A stretch of 64,000 bases of DNA from Streptococcus hyovaginalis DSM 12219 (GCF_000420785.1 NZ_ATVP01000004.1:124001-188000); one strand, 5' to 3'; shown: positions 49,408-58,597, numbered from the stretch's first letter. Notes: generated by a model from the sequence alone, not told the origin. Numbers and translations are program-made.

Positions 49408-51306
49408 ATGAAAGCCTCTATTTTAAAGCACAAAACCCATATCCTTGCGCTAGTAGCATTGCTCATTATTAGCGCTTTTGCAAATCATTTTATCTTTCAG
49501 CAACCACCTTTAGCCCAAATTCTTCTCATTCTTGCCTCTATCTTGGGAGCTGCACCCATCATCATTCAAGCCTATGAATCCCTTAAAATTAAAGTGATTT
49601 CCATTGATATTCTCGTTTCAATTGCTATTATAGGTGCTCTATTCATTCGCAATTACGAAGAATCAGCTATTGTGTCTTTTCTCTTTCTCCTAGGTGCCTT
49701 TCTTGAGCAGCGCACCCTAGGAAAAACAAGATCTGCTATCAAAGAGTTACTGGAATTAGCACCCAGTCAAGCGACTCTTATTCATGACAATGGCGATCTA
49801 GAAACCATTCCTAGTGATGATGTCCAAAAAGGCCAGCGCTTACTGGTCAAAACCGGAGATAAAATACCTGTCGATGGCTTGGTTTTGACAGGAACTGCCT
49901 ATGTCAATGAAGCTAGTATCACAGGTGAATCTAAACCTCTGAAAAAAGAAGCCGATGCTACTGTTTTTGCCGGTAGCCTATTAGACAACGGGATGATCGA
50001 ATTGCAAGCCGAAAAAGTCGGTGAAGATACCGTTTTTGGCAAAATCATCGAATTAGTTGAAGAAGCTCAAGATTCCAAATCCCAAACGGAACAATTTATC
50101 AACACTTTCTCCAAATACTATACACCACTGGTTCTTATCATCGCACTCTTCACTTTTATCATTACAGGAAATAGCGAGTTAGCCATTACCATTCTTGTCC
50201 TAGGTTGTCCTGGAGCCTTGGTCATCGGCGTACCAGTCTCAACCGTTGCCGGCATCGGTAATGGTGCCAAACAGGGGATTCTCTTCAAAGGAAGTGACAT
50301 TATCACTACCTTTAGCAAAGCAGATACCATCCTTTTTGATAAAACAGGTACCCTAACACAAGGGAAGCCACAACTGACACGAATCGAAACATTGGGTACT
50401 GTCACCGCTGACGATTGGTCATATCTTGTCAGTCTTGAAAGAGAATCCCAACATCCGCTGGCCCAAGCCATCGTTGATGGACTAGAGGTTGATGCTTATG
50501 TGCCCGTTACCGATAGCCAAACCATCAAAGGCGGTGGGATAAGCGCCCAAATAGCGGGGCATGACATTATCGTTGGTAATGAATGGTTGATACGACAACA
50601 CATTCCTCTCCTCTCCTCAGAAGCCTCTAACATCATTTCTGACATCACCCAAACAGGACATTCCTTGGTTTTAGTTGCTATTGATGGTCATCTAAAAATG
50701 GCCCTAGGGATCAAAGATACCTTAAGACCAGAGGTTCCAAAAGTCATTCAACAACTTAAAAAACAAGGTTTTACTACCATCGCTATGCTATCAGGAGATA
50801 ATCAAGAAACGGCTTCTCTTATCGCACAAGAAGCTGGAATAGAGCAGGCCTATGGTAACTTGCTCCCCGAAGATAAGGAAAGCTATATTCGCCGCCTTCA
50901 AGATCAGGGACGTCGCGTCATCTTCGTAGGTGATGGCGTCAACGATAGCCCTTCTCTCACCCGTGCAGATCTCGGAATCGCTATTGGTGGAGGGACTGAT
51001 GTGGCTATGGAAACTGCCGATATTGTTCTCATGCAGGCAAATCTCAGTCGGCTACCATTAGCTCGACGGTTAAGCATCGCTATTACGCGCAACATGCGCC
51101 AAAATATTACCATCGCTATCCTCGTCGTAGCAACCTTGATTACGGGACTTATCGCTAGTGACTGGGTTAGCATGACAGTAGGTATGTTCATCCACGAAGC
51201 TAGCATACTAGTTGTCATTCTCAACGGTATGCGCCTACTATCCTTTGGCAAATCCTCAAAAGTTGATACCTATCAAGGAAAAACACCAAAAAAAGTTTTA
51301 TCCTAA
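49408..51306 (+). CDS. P1B-type heavy-metal ATPase with CPG motif
   Basis: 632 residues from the ATG at 49408, which has an AAAGGAGATTACT site; the ATG at 49369 has none and lies in the promoter region. No N-terminal metal-binding domain. Eight membrane segments are expected, the actuator motif TGES, phosphorylated Asp in DKTGTLTQGKP (about 311), HP motif QHPLAQAI, and GDGVNDSPSL. The metal-site motif on the sixth helix reads GCPGALVIG (about 267-269) and the last helix reads HEASILVVILNGMRLL. CPG is unlike the usual CPC (Cu, Zn, Cd) or SPC (Co, Fe) patterns, so the metal cannot be assigned. It is the first gene of the FNR-box operon. Confidence 0.88.
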   Translation: MKASILKHKTHILALVALLIISAFANHFIFQQPPLAQILLILASILGAAPIIIQAYESLKIKVISIDILVSIAIIGALFIRNYEESAIVSFLFLLGAFLEQRTLGKTRSAIKELLELAPSQATLIHDNGDLETIPSDDVQKGQRLLVKTGDKIPVDGLVLTGTAYVNEASITGESKPLKKEADATVFAGSLLDNGMIELQAEKVGEDTVFGKIIELVEEAQDSKSQTEQFINTFSKYYTPLVLIIALFTFIITGNSELAITILVLGCPGALVIGVPVSTVAGIGNGAKQGILFKGSDIITTFSKADTILFDKTGTLTQGKPQLTRIETLGTVTADDWSYLVSLERESQHPLAQAIVDGLEVDAYVPVTDSQTIKGGGISAQIAGHDIIVGNEWLIRQHIPLLSSEASNIISDITQTGHSLVLVAIDGHLKMALGIKDTLRPEVPKVIQQLKKQGFTTIAMLSGDNQETASLIAQEAGIEQAYGNLLPEDKESYIRRLQDQGRRVIFVGDGVNDSPSLTRADLGIAIGGGTDVAMETADIVLMQANLSRLPLARRLSIAITRNMRQNITIAILVVATLITGLIASDWVSMTVGMFIHEASILVVILNGMRLLSFGKSSKVDTYQGKTPKKVLS

Positions 51307-51335
51307 ACACATCAAAACAGAAAGAAGGTTCTCTT

Positions 51336-51569
51336 ATGTCAAAAGCCGTTATCCAACTCGAAGAATTAGCCTGCCCATCTTGCATGCAAAAAATCGAAGC
51401 TGCCGTCAAACAAGTTGATGGGGTCGATCCTTCTAGCGTTAAAGTCCTTTTTAATGCCAGCAAGGTCAAACTCACCTTCGATCAAGAAAAAACTGACAGC
51501 AAAACCATTGCATCTGCCATTGAAGGCATCGGATACACCGTTCTCAAAACAAAAACAACAGCTGCTTAA
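51336..51569 (+). CDS. HMA-domain metallochaperone-like protein
   Basis: 77 residues forming one heavy-metal-associated domain: the ACPSCMQKIEAAVKQVDGV motif has two cysteines, C13 and C16, as the soft-metal site, with the beta-alpha-beta order expected for CopZ/Atx1 proteins. Short domain, no other features, then a Thr/Lys-rich tail KTKTTAA. It starts 30 bp after the ATPase stop behind AGAAAGAAGG, so it is co-transcribed. It likely hands the metal to the ATPase, which lacks its own HMA domain. Confidence 0.85.
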   Translation: MSKAVIQLEELACPSCMQKIEAAVKQVDGVDPSSVKVLFNASKVKLTFDQEKTDSKTIASAIEGIGYTVLKTKTTAA

Positions 51570-51581
51570 AAGGAGAAAACC

Positions 51582-51860
51582 ATGACAGCAAAACCATTTT
51601 TTATCACCCATAAAGACGAATTAGACCTGTTTACGAAAGCCATTACTAAAGCACACGGTAAGAATCACCCTGAGGTCTTTGAGGTCCAGGCTCTCTACCA
51701 AGACCTTCAAGATCACCTTGCTCATGAGCAGGAAATCACTTCTGATCTTGAGAAGCTAAACACTATCACCAATCATTTTACCATCCCTGATGACGTTTGC
51801 CCAACTTTTGAAAAAACGTATCAACTCTTGCAAGAAGGTTACCATTTAAATCACGCTTAA
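51582..51860 (+). CDS. Short RIC/hemerythrin-like protein
   Basis: 92 residues, from an ATG with AAAGGAGAAAACC. The order of motifs is that of the C-terminal hemerythrin part of RIC (ScdA/YtfE) proteins: AKAHGKNHPEVFEV (H25, H29), LYQDLQDHLAHEQEI (H45, H48, E49, E51) and NHFTIPDDVCPTFEKTYQLL with C73. The last helix, with the final His-Glu set (HxHLENNxLFP), is missing, and there is no N-terminal ScdA domain. RIC proteins restore iron-sulfur or di-iron centres damaged by nitric oxide or oxidants. Whether this compact form binds two irons is uncertain. Third gene of the operon. Confidence 0.68.
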   Translation: MTAKPFFITHKDELDLFTKAITKAHGKNHPEVFEVQALYQDLQDHLAHEQEITSDLEKLNTITNHFTIPDDVCPTFEKTYQLLQEGYHLNHA

Positions 51861-51865
51861 AGATA

Positions 51866-51874
51866 TGTTATAAT
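51866..51874 (+). promoter_or_regulatory. Internal promoter for the FNR/FLP-type regulator
   Basis: Extended -10: TG at 51866-51867 and TATAAT at 51869-51874, then AAAAGGAGGGTTATCAT before the ATG at 51898. The regulator can thus be made independently of the operon. Confidence 0.65.
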
Positions 51875-51897
51875 GCAGAAAAAAGGAGGGTTATCAT

Positions 51898-52557
51898 ATG
51901 CCACATGACCATCTCTGTGTCTCACTCGTACCACTCTTTAACCATTTAGCTATCGAAGATCAAATGCGTATCGAGAAGCTGGTTCATCATCGCATCGTCC
52001 AAAAGGGGGACATCATCTTTGCACCAGATCAAGAACCACAGCTTACCCTGATTGCTAGAGGACAGATGAAGGTTTACCGTTTAGCAAATAACGGCCGGGA
52101 ACAACTGCTTCGGATCGTTCAACCAGGTGACTTCGAGGGAGACCACTTTCTATTTGGCGTGGCAAATGATAATCTTTTTGGCCAAGCCCTACAAACGACA
52201 GAAATTTGCTTGTTAACACAAAAAGATTTTAAAAACCTGCTAGAAACCTATCCACCATTAGCGCTCCAATTAATGACCCTTAATGCCGAGAAAACGCATC
52301 AACTGGAACAACAAACCCAATTTTTAAGTATGGAAAAAATCGAAGAGAGGCTAGCCTACTACCTCTGCAACCTCAGTAGAGCCAGTGATTCTCTTTATGT
52401 TACTATTCCCATGAAAATGAAAGAGCTAGCCACCTTTTTAGGTACCAGCCCTGAAACCCTATCTCGAAAGTTGAAGCTACTACAGCAAGAAGGGCTCATT
52501 GAAAGGGACCAAAAGACCATTAAAATCCTTGACTTTGAAGGATTGGAAGATTATTAA
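51898..52557 (+). CDS. Crp/Fnr-family regulator, FLP-type
   Basis: 219 residues: cNMP-like sensor domain (about 10-120), dimer helix (about 125-150) and C-terminal winged helix. The recognition helix reads SPETLSRKLKLLQQEGLIER; E186, S189 and R190 form the E-x-x-S-R set that contacts TTGAT in FNR. N-terminal C7 and C104 are positioned like the redox-active pair of Lactobacillus casei FLP; the four-cysteine cluster of E. coli FNR is absent. It probably senses oxygen or oxidants by a thiol switch. It has its own promoter, and the FNR-type box upstream of the ATPase fits its specificity. Confidence 0.88.
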   Translation: MPHDHLCVSLVPLFNHLAIEDQMRIEKLVHHRIVQKGDIIFAPDQEPQLTLIARGQMKVYRLANNGREQLLRIVQPGDFEGDHFLFGVANDNLFGQALQTTEICLLTQKDFKNLLETYPPLALQLMTLNAEKTHQLEQQTQFLSMEKIEERLAYYLCNLSRASDSLYVTIPMKMKELATFLGTSPETLSRKLKLLQQEGLIERDQKTIKILDFEGLEDY

Positions 52558-52688
52558 TAGGTTCCTAACAATAAGCATAATGGTACTGACAGAAAGCTGA
52601 ATAAGGCAAAATCAAAAGGCTTGAAGTAAGCAAGTTCGATAGGTTAGCTTGACTTCTATTGAATTCAGTAGATTTCTGTTAGTAATGA

Positions 52689-53750
52689 TTATCCTTTAAA
52701 GATAAAAATATCTTTAGAATAAAGCTTCAAAACATCTTGACACACCTTGTTAGCAATGAAACCGACGATAAATGGAATAACAAGCCAAGCAAGAACAATT
52801 ATCAGTACTCCGCTGCCACCTTCCAATGAAGCAATCGGACCGACCATCCCCACGAGACCAAAACCAGAACTTGCTGGTGTCCCAATTAAGTTAAAGAGAG
52901 GGATAGACAAGGCACTAAGTGCAGCTGTTATTAAAACGGGGATAGCCATAATAGGGTGTTTGAAGAAATTTGGCATCATCATTTTCATAGCCCCAAGAAA
53001 GACCGCTAAAGGGACACCTACTTTGTTTGTTCGAACAGTACCACAAACCAATACTGCTGCCGTTGCGGCAAGGCCCATAGAAGCCGCACCTGCTGCCAAA
53101 CCTTCCAGACCAATGGCCAAACCAATAGCTACCGTCGAAATCGGTGTAATAATTAAAATAGAGAAGGACATGGCAATCAAGATTGACATAAGCACAGGTT
53201 GTAAAACAGTAAAACTATTAATCCCTTGACCAATCATGGTTGAAATTTGAGACACAAACGGCAACAATTTCCAACCAACGTAACCAACACCCGTTCCAAT
53301 AATAATCGGCAACAAAATGATGTTTAAGGCACCAAAGTAACGCCCAACCAACTTGACAGCCAAAACTGCTAAAGCAATGGTTAACATGGTATTAATCAAG
53401 TCGCCAATCCCTCTAAGTGCAAAGGTGCCTGTCGTGACACCATCTTTAACCACTTCAGAGTACGCCCAGGCGCCTGATCCAATGTAAGCTGCGCCTCCAA
53501 CAGCAACCTGTTGCATTGGAGTAAAGTCAAATTTTTGGGCAGCTAGCATGCCTGCCATGATCGGCGTGAAAAATTGAAAAACTTGAATAATATGCAAGTA
53601 TTCAGCCAAGGCATCGTGAGGTAAAAATGGTTTAATCACAGAAGCCAAAATAGCATTAGGGATGAGGGCGACAACAACAGCAACTGCAGTACCATCCAAT
53701 ACCTTACTCAAAAACGATCCTAACGTTTCTTTTTTTACATCTTTTTCCAT
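52689..53750 (-). CDS. PTS_EIIC-like membrane protein (putative toxin regulator family)
   Basis: 353 residues with about nine or ten membrane helices. It resembles the PTS_EIIC_2 family (PF13303), a stand-alone IIC-like family whose members were once called toxin regulators. Visible motifs are LDGTAVAVVVALIPNAILAS, VAVGGAAYIGSGAW and GTVRTNKVGVPLAVFLGAMK. No IIA or IIB partner is present nearby, and its real substrate is unknown. It is transcribed alone and converges on the FNR-type regulator gene; no clear terminator lies in the 130 bp between. Confidence 0.78.
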   Translation of the reverse strand: MEKDVKKETLGSFLSKVLDGTAVAVVVALIPNAILASVIKPFLPHDALAEYLHIIQVFQFFTPIMAGMLAAQKFDFTPMQQVAVGGAAYIGSGAWAYSEVVKDGVTTGTFALRGIGDLINTMLTIALAVLAVKLVGRYFGALNIILLPIIIGTGVGYVGWKLLPFVSQISTMIGQGINSFTVLQPVLMSILIAMSFSILIITPISTVAIGLAIGLEGLAAGAASMGLAATAAVLVCGTVRTNKVGVPLAVFLGAMKMMMPNFFKHPIMAIPVLITAALSALSIPLFNLIGTPASSGFGLVGMVGPIASLEGGSGVLIIVLAWLVIPFIVGFIANKVCQDVLKLYSKDIFIFKG

Positions 53751-53970
53751 AAATACTCCTTAAAAATGCCCTACCCAGAAAGAATTTTCAGCAAGGGTGA
53801 GCTTTAGTTTAACACAAAATTATCACTTTGCAAACCCATTTCTTATAATTTTCTAAAAACTCCGAAAGATGCCACTATTTTAACCGTTTATACAGGATGA
53901 CACCTCCTCTTGATAAGTCAGCCACTAACTCTCAACCCAGAAAAAGAAGTAATAAACTGACCTTAGCATT

Positions 53971-53999
53971 AAAAAAGCCCGGAAACAAGCGTTTCCAGA
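53971..53999 (-). terminator. Second terminator after the trmD operon
   Basis: On the minus strand GTCTGGAAAC-GCTT-GTTTCCGGGC followed by TTTTTT. Confidence 0.7.
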
Positions 54000-54072
54000 C
54001 CTACTATTTTTGAAAATGAGAAATCAGTTGTATCCAAAATCAAACTTGTACATTAGTTACTGTCTTCTAAAA

Positions 54073-54102
54073 TCAAAAAGGCTGAAGACCCAGGTCTCAG
54101 CC
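54073..54102 (-). terminator. First terminator after the trmD operon
   Basis: On the minus strand GGCTGAGACC-(loop)-GGTCTTCAGCC followed by TTTTTGATTTT. Confidence 0.75.
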
Positions 54103-54239
54103 ACCTTGCATTTTTTCAAAAAAACTGTCTTGTGAATCGGAACGTTCCTTTCCATCTAAAAAGACCTAAACAATAGCTGTGATATCTATCTTCTATCAGT
54201 TAGACCCTACAGCTGTGAGCGCTCATCTGAACCATCTTT

Positions 54240-55238
54240 CTAATCTTTGATTAGGGAAGTTGAATGAATGATACGATTATCACGCTCTGGGTAGATGAAC
54301 TTAATAGCCTCATTAACTGCCATAGGCGCTTCACCAAAACCAGTTGCAATCAAATCAGCTTTGCCAGGATAGTCAGCCACATCTCCAATAGCATAGATCC
54401 CCTCTTGGCTAGTTTGTAACAAACTATCAACGAAAATACGATTACGTTTGTAATCCAAGTGCCAATTTCTAAGATTTTTATTGTTGGTTGAAAAGCCAAA
54501 GCTGACAATCAAAGCATCTAAAGGTAGGTCGATCTCTTCTTTCCCCTTGACTTTTTGAATTTTCAAGCTCTTTGCCTGACCATTTTCACCAGAAATAGCT
54601 AGAGGAACATAAGGTGTCATTCTTTTAACAGAGGAAGCTTCCATCATCTCGACGCTATGTTCATGCGCTCTAAAATTGTCGCGACGATGAACCACAGTCA
54701 CACTAGCAGCAATTGGCTCTAACATATTGGCCCAATCAACAGCTGAATCACCACCACCACAAATCACAACATGCTTACCAATAAAATCTTCCATGTTACG
54801 CACATGATAAAAGAGGTTATTATCGGCATAAAGCTCCTCATCTGCCAATCCTAATGGACGTGGGGCAAAAGCACCATTTCCACAAGCAACGATAATGGCA
54901 CGTGACCAGTGCTCAGCTTTATCCGTTTTGATGTGAAAGAGACCGTCCACTTTTTCAAATGTTTGCACTTCTTCTTTGAGGCAGACGGTCGTCCTATCCT
55001 CAAAACGTTCCACTTGCTTAATGAGATTTTCTGATAACTGCCCTGCCGTAATAGCTGGATAGGCCGGAATATCATAGATCACCTTTTCAGGATACAAAAT
55101 AGCTGGTTGGCCACCCAACTCTGATAAACTTTCGATAACCTTGACAGTCATGCCTCTTAAACCTGCATAAAAAGCGGCAAATAAACCGACTGGACCGCCA
55201 CCAATGATGGTAATATCAATAATTTTCTTATCACTCAT
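54240..55238 (-). CDS. Ferredoxin/flavodoxin-NADP+ reductase (TrxR-like)
   Basis: 332 residues. The FAD motif [18 protein letters not shown] is at residues 13-30 and the NADPH motif [10 protein letters not shown] near residue 160. It has the two-nucleotide-domain fold of thioredoxin reductase but lacks the CxxC redox pair, which marks the YumC-type ferredoxin-NADP+ reductases of Firmicutes. It ends with [19 protein letters not shown], which contacts FAD. The start overlaps the trmD stop by 4 bp (ATGA). Third gene of the rimM-trmD operon, an arrangement seen in other streptococci. Confidence 0.9.
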   Translation of the reverse strand: MSDKKIIDITIIGGGPVGLFAAFYAGLRGMTVKVIESLSELGGQPAILYPEKVIYDIPAYPAITAGQLSENLIKQVERFEDRTTVCLKEEVQTFEKVDGLFHIKTDKAEHWSRAIIVACGNGAFAPRPLGLADEELYADNNLFYHVRNMEDFIGKHVVICGGGDSAVDWANMLEPIAASVTVVHRRDNFRAHEHSVEMMEASSVKRMTPYVPLAISGENGQAKSLKIQKVKGKEEIDLPLDALIVSFGFSTNNKNLRNWHLDYKRNRIFVDSLLQTSQEGIYAIGDVADYPGKADLIATGFGEAPMAVNEAIKFIYPERDNRIIHSTSLIKD

Positions 55239-55993
55239 GCCTTTTTATCTCCTTTCTCTAGAGCTCTTTCCTCATCCACTTCAGCTTTAATCCGTTCAAA
55301 AATATCGGCTTCTTCCTTAGTAAACTCATAAGACTCCAAAAGATCTGGCCGACGCTGGTAAGTCTTGCGCAGACTTTCTTCCAAGCGCCAACGACGAATG
55401 TTTTTATGATGGCCACTCATGAGCACATCAGGAACCTTCATGCCACGAAAATCATACGGTCGCGTGTATTGAGGATACTCCAACAATCCTGAAGAAAAGC
55501 TATCATCCTGGTGGCTAGCTTCCTTGCCAATAACTTCTGGAATTAAACGAACCGTCGCGTCAATCATCGTCATAGCAGCCAGTTCACCACCCGTTAGAAT
55601 AAAGTCTCCTAGAGAAATCTCATCTGTCACCAAGGTTTTGATCCGCTCATCATAACCTTCGTAATGCCCACAAATGAAAATCAATTCCTCTTCTTGTGAC
55701 AATTCTTCAGCGTAGGCTTGATCAAAAGTACGTCCTGCTGGATCTAGCAAGATTACCCTAGGCTTCTTAGCTGCAATTTTGTCAAAGGTATCAAATATAG
55801 GCTGTGCTCGTAAAAGCATTCCTTGCCCACCACCGTAGGGCTCATCATCCACATGGCGTGCTTTTTCAGCATTTTCACGGAAATTATGATAGTTAATCTC
55901 CAGTAGCCTTCGTTCCTTAGCCTTGCCAACAATGGAGTGCTCCAATGGCGCAAACATATCTGGAAATAGGGTTAAGATATCAATCTTCATCAT
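55235..55993 (-). CDS. trmD: tRNA (guanine-N1)-methyltransferase
   Basis: 252 residues. [15 protein letters not shown] at the N-terminus, [15 protein letters not shown], the AdoMet knot region [12 protein letters not shown] and [18 protein letters not shown] are diagnostic. TrmD methylates G37 of tRNAs decoding CNN or proline codons, preventing frameshifts, and is essential. It overlaps rimM upstream by 14 bp. Two ATGs are adjacent; the first or second gives no material change. Confidence 0.95.
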   Translation of the reverse strand: MMKIDILTLFPDMFAPLEHSIVGKAKERRLLEINYHNFRENAEKARHVDDEPYGGGQGMLLRAQPIFDTFDKIAAKKPRVILLDPAGRTFDQAYAEELSQEEELIFICGHYEGYDERIKTLVTDEISLGDFILTGGELAAMTMIDATVRLIPEVIGKEASHQDDSFSSGLLEYPQYTRPYDFRGMKVPDVLMSGHHKNIRRWRLEESLRKTYQRRPDLLESYEFTKEEADIFERIKAEVDEERALEKGDKKA

Positions 55994-56498
55994 CCAAACC
56001 TTCCATTAATGACACATCAACTCGCTTACCCTCCACATCAACATTCAAGACAACCGGTGGAATATAGGGTAACAACAAGTCTTTTTTCCCCTGACGTTTC
56101 ACCACCCAGACATCATTGGCACCTGGCTGTAAGATCTCTGAAATTTTTCCGATGAAAACCTCGTCCTCATAGACATCTAGCCCGATAATTTCATGATAGT
56201 AAAATTCATCCTCTGCCAATTCAGACAGATTAGTCTCAGCTACTTTCAAAACAGTGCCCTTATATTTTTCAACATCATTAATGTGATAAAGTCCTTTAAA
56301 TTTAACAATGTCAAAGTTTTTTTGCTTGCGATGACTGGCTACTTCGACATCCAAAAGGTATTCATCTTGTTCGCTAAAAATACTGAGCTGACTTCCTTTT
56401 TTGAAACGCTCATCTGCAAAATCAGTGACTGAAAGCACGCGCAGCTCTCCTTGAAGTCCTTGTGTGTTGACAATTTTCCCAACTTTAAAATAGTTCAT
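55980..56498 (-). CDS. rimM: 16S rRNA processing protein RimM
   Basis: 172 residues. The start [21 protein letters not shown], middle [18 protein letters not shown] and the C-terminal PRC barrel [17 protein letters not shown] followed by [21 protein letters not shown] match RimM. The protein aids 30S subunit assembly by binding S19 and 16S rRNA. First gene of rimM-trmD-reductase. The start lies behind AAAGAA, a weak site. Confidence 0.93.
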   Translation of the reverse strand: MNYFKVGKIVNTQGLQGELRVLSVTDFADERFKKGSQLSIFSEQDEYLLDVEVASHRKQKNFDIVKFKGLYHINDVEKYKGTVLKVAETNLSELAEDEFYYHEIIGLDVYEDEVFIGKISEILQPGANDVWVVKRQGKKDLLLPYIPPVVLNVDVEGKRVDVSLMEGLDDED

Positions 56499-56623
56499 TC
56501 TTTCTTTATGCTACCCTTAGTATTTTTCTACCTTGACCTTTAGGAAAAACTATTTCCAAAAAAGCCAATAACCTTTACCATTTTATCACTTTCGGGCTAA
56601 ATTTGCATTAAGAAATCACAAGG

Positions 56624-56652
56624 AAAAAAGAAACCAGCTGACTGCTGATTTC
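56624..56652 (-). terminator. Terminator of the LPXTG protein gene
   Basis: On the minus strand GAAATCAGC-AGTCA-GCTGGTTTC followed by TTTTTT. Confidence 0.85.
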
Positions 56653-56660
56653 CGATTTCA

Positions 56661-58256
56661 CTATTTCCCTTGACGTTTCTTAGCCAAGACAAGGATGCTA
56701 ACTAGACCCAGACAAGCCACCCCGAACCAAGTCATGACAGCGTTGGAAGAATCACCTGTGAATGGGAGAGAGGCTGTTTTGTCTCCTTTTTGCTTATCTC
56801 CCCTTGTCATATCTCTATCTTGAGAGGACTTATTAGCTTTGTTGACAACGGCTAGGTTATCTGATTTTCCTTTTTTCCCTTGTTTAAGACCACCTTTAGA
56901 GGGCTGCGACTCTCCTGAACCTGCCTTATTTTCTTCTCTAGCTGAGCCATCTTTCTTTTGATTTTTAGGATCTTGTATGTTGCCATTAGAAGACTTAGTG
57001 GCCCCATCCTCAGTCTTATCAGCTGTCGCTGCATCATCTGGTGAGACAATCTGCTCATCAGTCAAATAGACTGAACGCTCACTGCCAGGCATAGCTTCCG
57101 AAACATCCTGTAACTCATTAACAGAGATATGATAAAATGTTCCATCTAATAAGCCATTTGTAAAGATTGCTTTGCCATCTTGTCCGGTTACCATTTCCCC
57201 AACAACATGATTTCTAACATCTTTCAAGACGACTTTCTGACCTGGAAGAGGCTCACTATTTGCATCTCGAACCACCACTACTAGGGGATCTGTACTATAC
57301 TTAGGTTGCTTTTCTCCTTGACCTTTAGCAATAAAACTTGAACGAAGCTCCGCTCCAGCTCTATCAGTACGAACTGTATAGGCTTGATCTGAATCCTCTA
57401 CCGCAACACTAAAATTACGAGATAAATCTAGGTTGCTAAAAATAGCCTCTCCGTCACCATTCGTTTTCATCGCCATTTTAGGCCCATTCGAACCATCTGT
57501 AATATCTGTCAAAACAACTTCTTTATTAGACAGTGTTAGTCCTTGATCATCTAGCACAGTCGCAATAAACGTAAAGCCTTGAGTTTTTTCTGATGCAGGA
57601 GCAACACTTGTGTCAACATAGACGTTTCGAGATTCGCCAGGCATTGCCTCACCAATCAACCGATCATCTAGGTAATAACCATAGTAAGTACCATCCATCA
57701 GTTGATCTGAAAATATGATTTGTCCATTAGAATCACTAGTCTTAGTTGATAGCAAGTTCCCTTCTTTGTCTTTCAAACTAATATTTTTATTAGCTACAGG
57801 AATACCTTCCTCATCACGAACAGTGATTGTTATAGCACTTTTTGAATAACTAGGTAACCCAGTACCTTGCCCCGCAATCTTAAAGCTTGATGCTAAGTTC
57901 GCATTTGCTTGATCCGTACGAACCGTATAACTTTGAATCTGTCCATTAATGCTTACCGAAAAATTATGACTTAAGGGTAAATTCTCAAAAGTGATTCTTC
58001 CTGAAGAATCGGTTGCCCCACTGGCATACTCTACCCTAACAGCAGTTGTGTCAAATAAACTGACTTGTTGCCCCGCAAGGGTTTTTCCATTGTCACCTAC
58101 AACTGTTACCGTATAGTTAAAACCCTTAGCAGCATTTACAGGAACATCGGCGGCAGGCACATCGGCACGCACATCCATTGTTGAATGAACCAAGAAGCTC
58201 GCACTTAAGGTTGCAACAGCTATAAAGCCTATTACTGAATTAGATTTTCGTTTCAT
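56661..58256 (-). CDS. LPXTG-anchored surface protein with tandem CnaB-like repeats
   Basis: 531 residues from the ATG at 58256, behind GAGGTGTTTTCA. Signal peptide 1-32 (VIGFIAVATLSASFLVHS). Residues about 45-225 and 225-400 are two tandem repeats of roughly 180 residues; each repeat has two beta-sandwich segments beginning F.YTVTV/F.FIATV and I.ITVRDEEG/L.VVVRDANS, and shared words such as NFSV, YTVRTD and EAMPGE/S-R-V-Y. Segments look like Cna_B/SpaA-type domains that can form internal isopeptide bonds. Residues 415-490 are a Lys/Asp/Ser-rich stalk. The C-terminus has LPFTG, a membrane helix and KKRQGK for sortase A anchoring. Ligand unknown; an adhesin is likely. Confidence 0.88.
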   Translation of the reverse strand: MKRKSNSVIGFIAVATLSASFLVHSTMDVRADVPAADVPVNAAKGFNYTVTVVGDNGKTLAGQQVSLFDTTAVRVEYASGATDSSGRITFENLPLSHNFSVSINGQIQSYTVRTDQANANLASSFKIAGQGTGLPSYSKSAITITVRDEEGIPVANKNISLKDKEGNLLSTKTSDSNGQIIFSDQLMDGTYYGYYLDDRLIGEAMPGESRNVYVDTSVAPASEKTQGFTFIATVLDDQGLTLSNKEVVLTDITDGSNGPKMAMKTNGDGEAIFSNLDLSRNFSVAVEDSDQAYTVRTDRAGAELRSSFIAKGQGEKQPKYSTDPLVVVVRDANSEPLPGQKVVLKDVRNHVVGEMVTGQDGKAIFTNGLLDGTFYHISVNELQDVSEAMPGSERSVYLTDEQIVSPDDAATADKTEDGATKSSNGNIQDPKNQKKDGSAREENKAGSGESQPSKGGLKQGKKGKSDNLAVVNKANKSSQDRDMTRGDKQKGDKTASLPFTGDSSNAVMTWFGVACLGLVSILVLAKKRQGK

Positions 58257-58389
58257 TGAAAACACCTCTATTTTGAATTAAATATAATTAACCAGTTAAC
58301 TATTTTAAGTATACTAACTTTTCACAAAACTGTCAATGTCAAATGATAAGTATTTAACAAGATTCTCTTAATACGAAATAGTTACCTCA

Positions 58390-58422
58390 CAAAAAAAGAG
58401 AACATTCAGCAATTCTCTCTTA
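58390..58422 (-). terminator. Second terminator after the tRNA pair
   Basis: On the minus strand AGAGAATTGCTGAATGTTCTCT followed by TTTTTTT. Confidence 0.65.
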
Positions 58423-58454
58423 AATTTGTCTAACATGACTAGCGAAAAAATATA

Positions 58455-58483
58455 AAAAGAGAGAACCAATTAGATTCTCTCTT
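58455..58483 (-). terminator. First terminator after the tRNA pair
   Basis: On the minus strand AAGAGAGAATC-(loop)-GGTTCTCTCTT then TTTATATTTTTT. Confidence 0.75.
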
Positions 58484-58525
58484 GTATACTCTTTACAGTC
58501 AACGACTACAGTATAGCTTTAAAAA

Positions 58526-58597
58526 TAGTCCGTACGGGATTCGAACCCGTGTTACCGCCGTGAAAAGGCGGTGTCTTAACCCCTTGACCAACGGACC
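58526..58597 (-). tRNA. tRNA-Glu (UUC)
   Basis: 72 nt on the minus strand. Acceptor GGTCCGT pairs with ACGGACT; the anticodon stem CCGCC/GGCGG encloses the loop TTTTCAC with anticodon TTC; the T-arm GGGTTCGAATCCC is intact. It is the downstream gene of a pair with tRNA-Gln. Confidence 0.95.

Larger units (their letters stand above)
53751..54239. other. Intergenic region with two terminators
   Basis: About 490 bases without a gene. It holds the upstream region of the PTS_EIIC-like gene at its left edge and two terminators of the trmD operon (listed separately). No other structure is seen. Confidence 0.5.
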
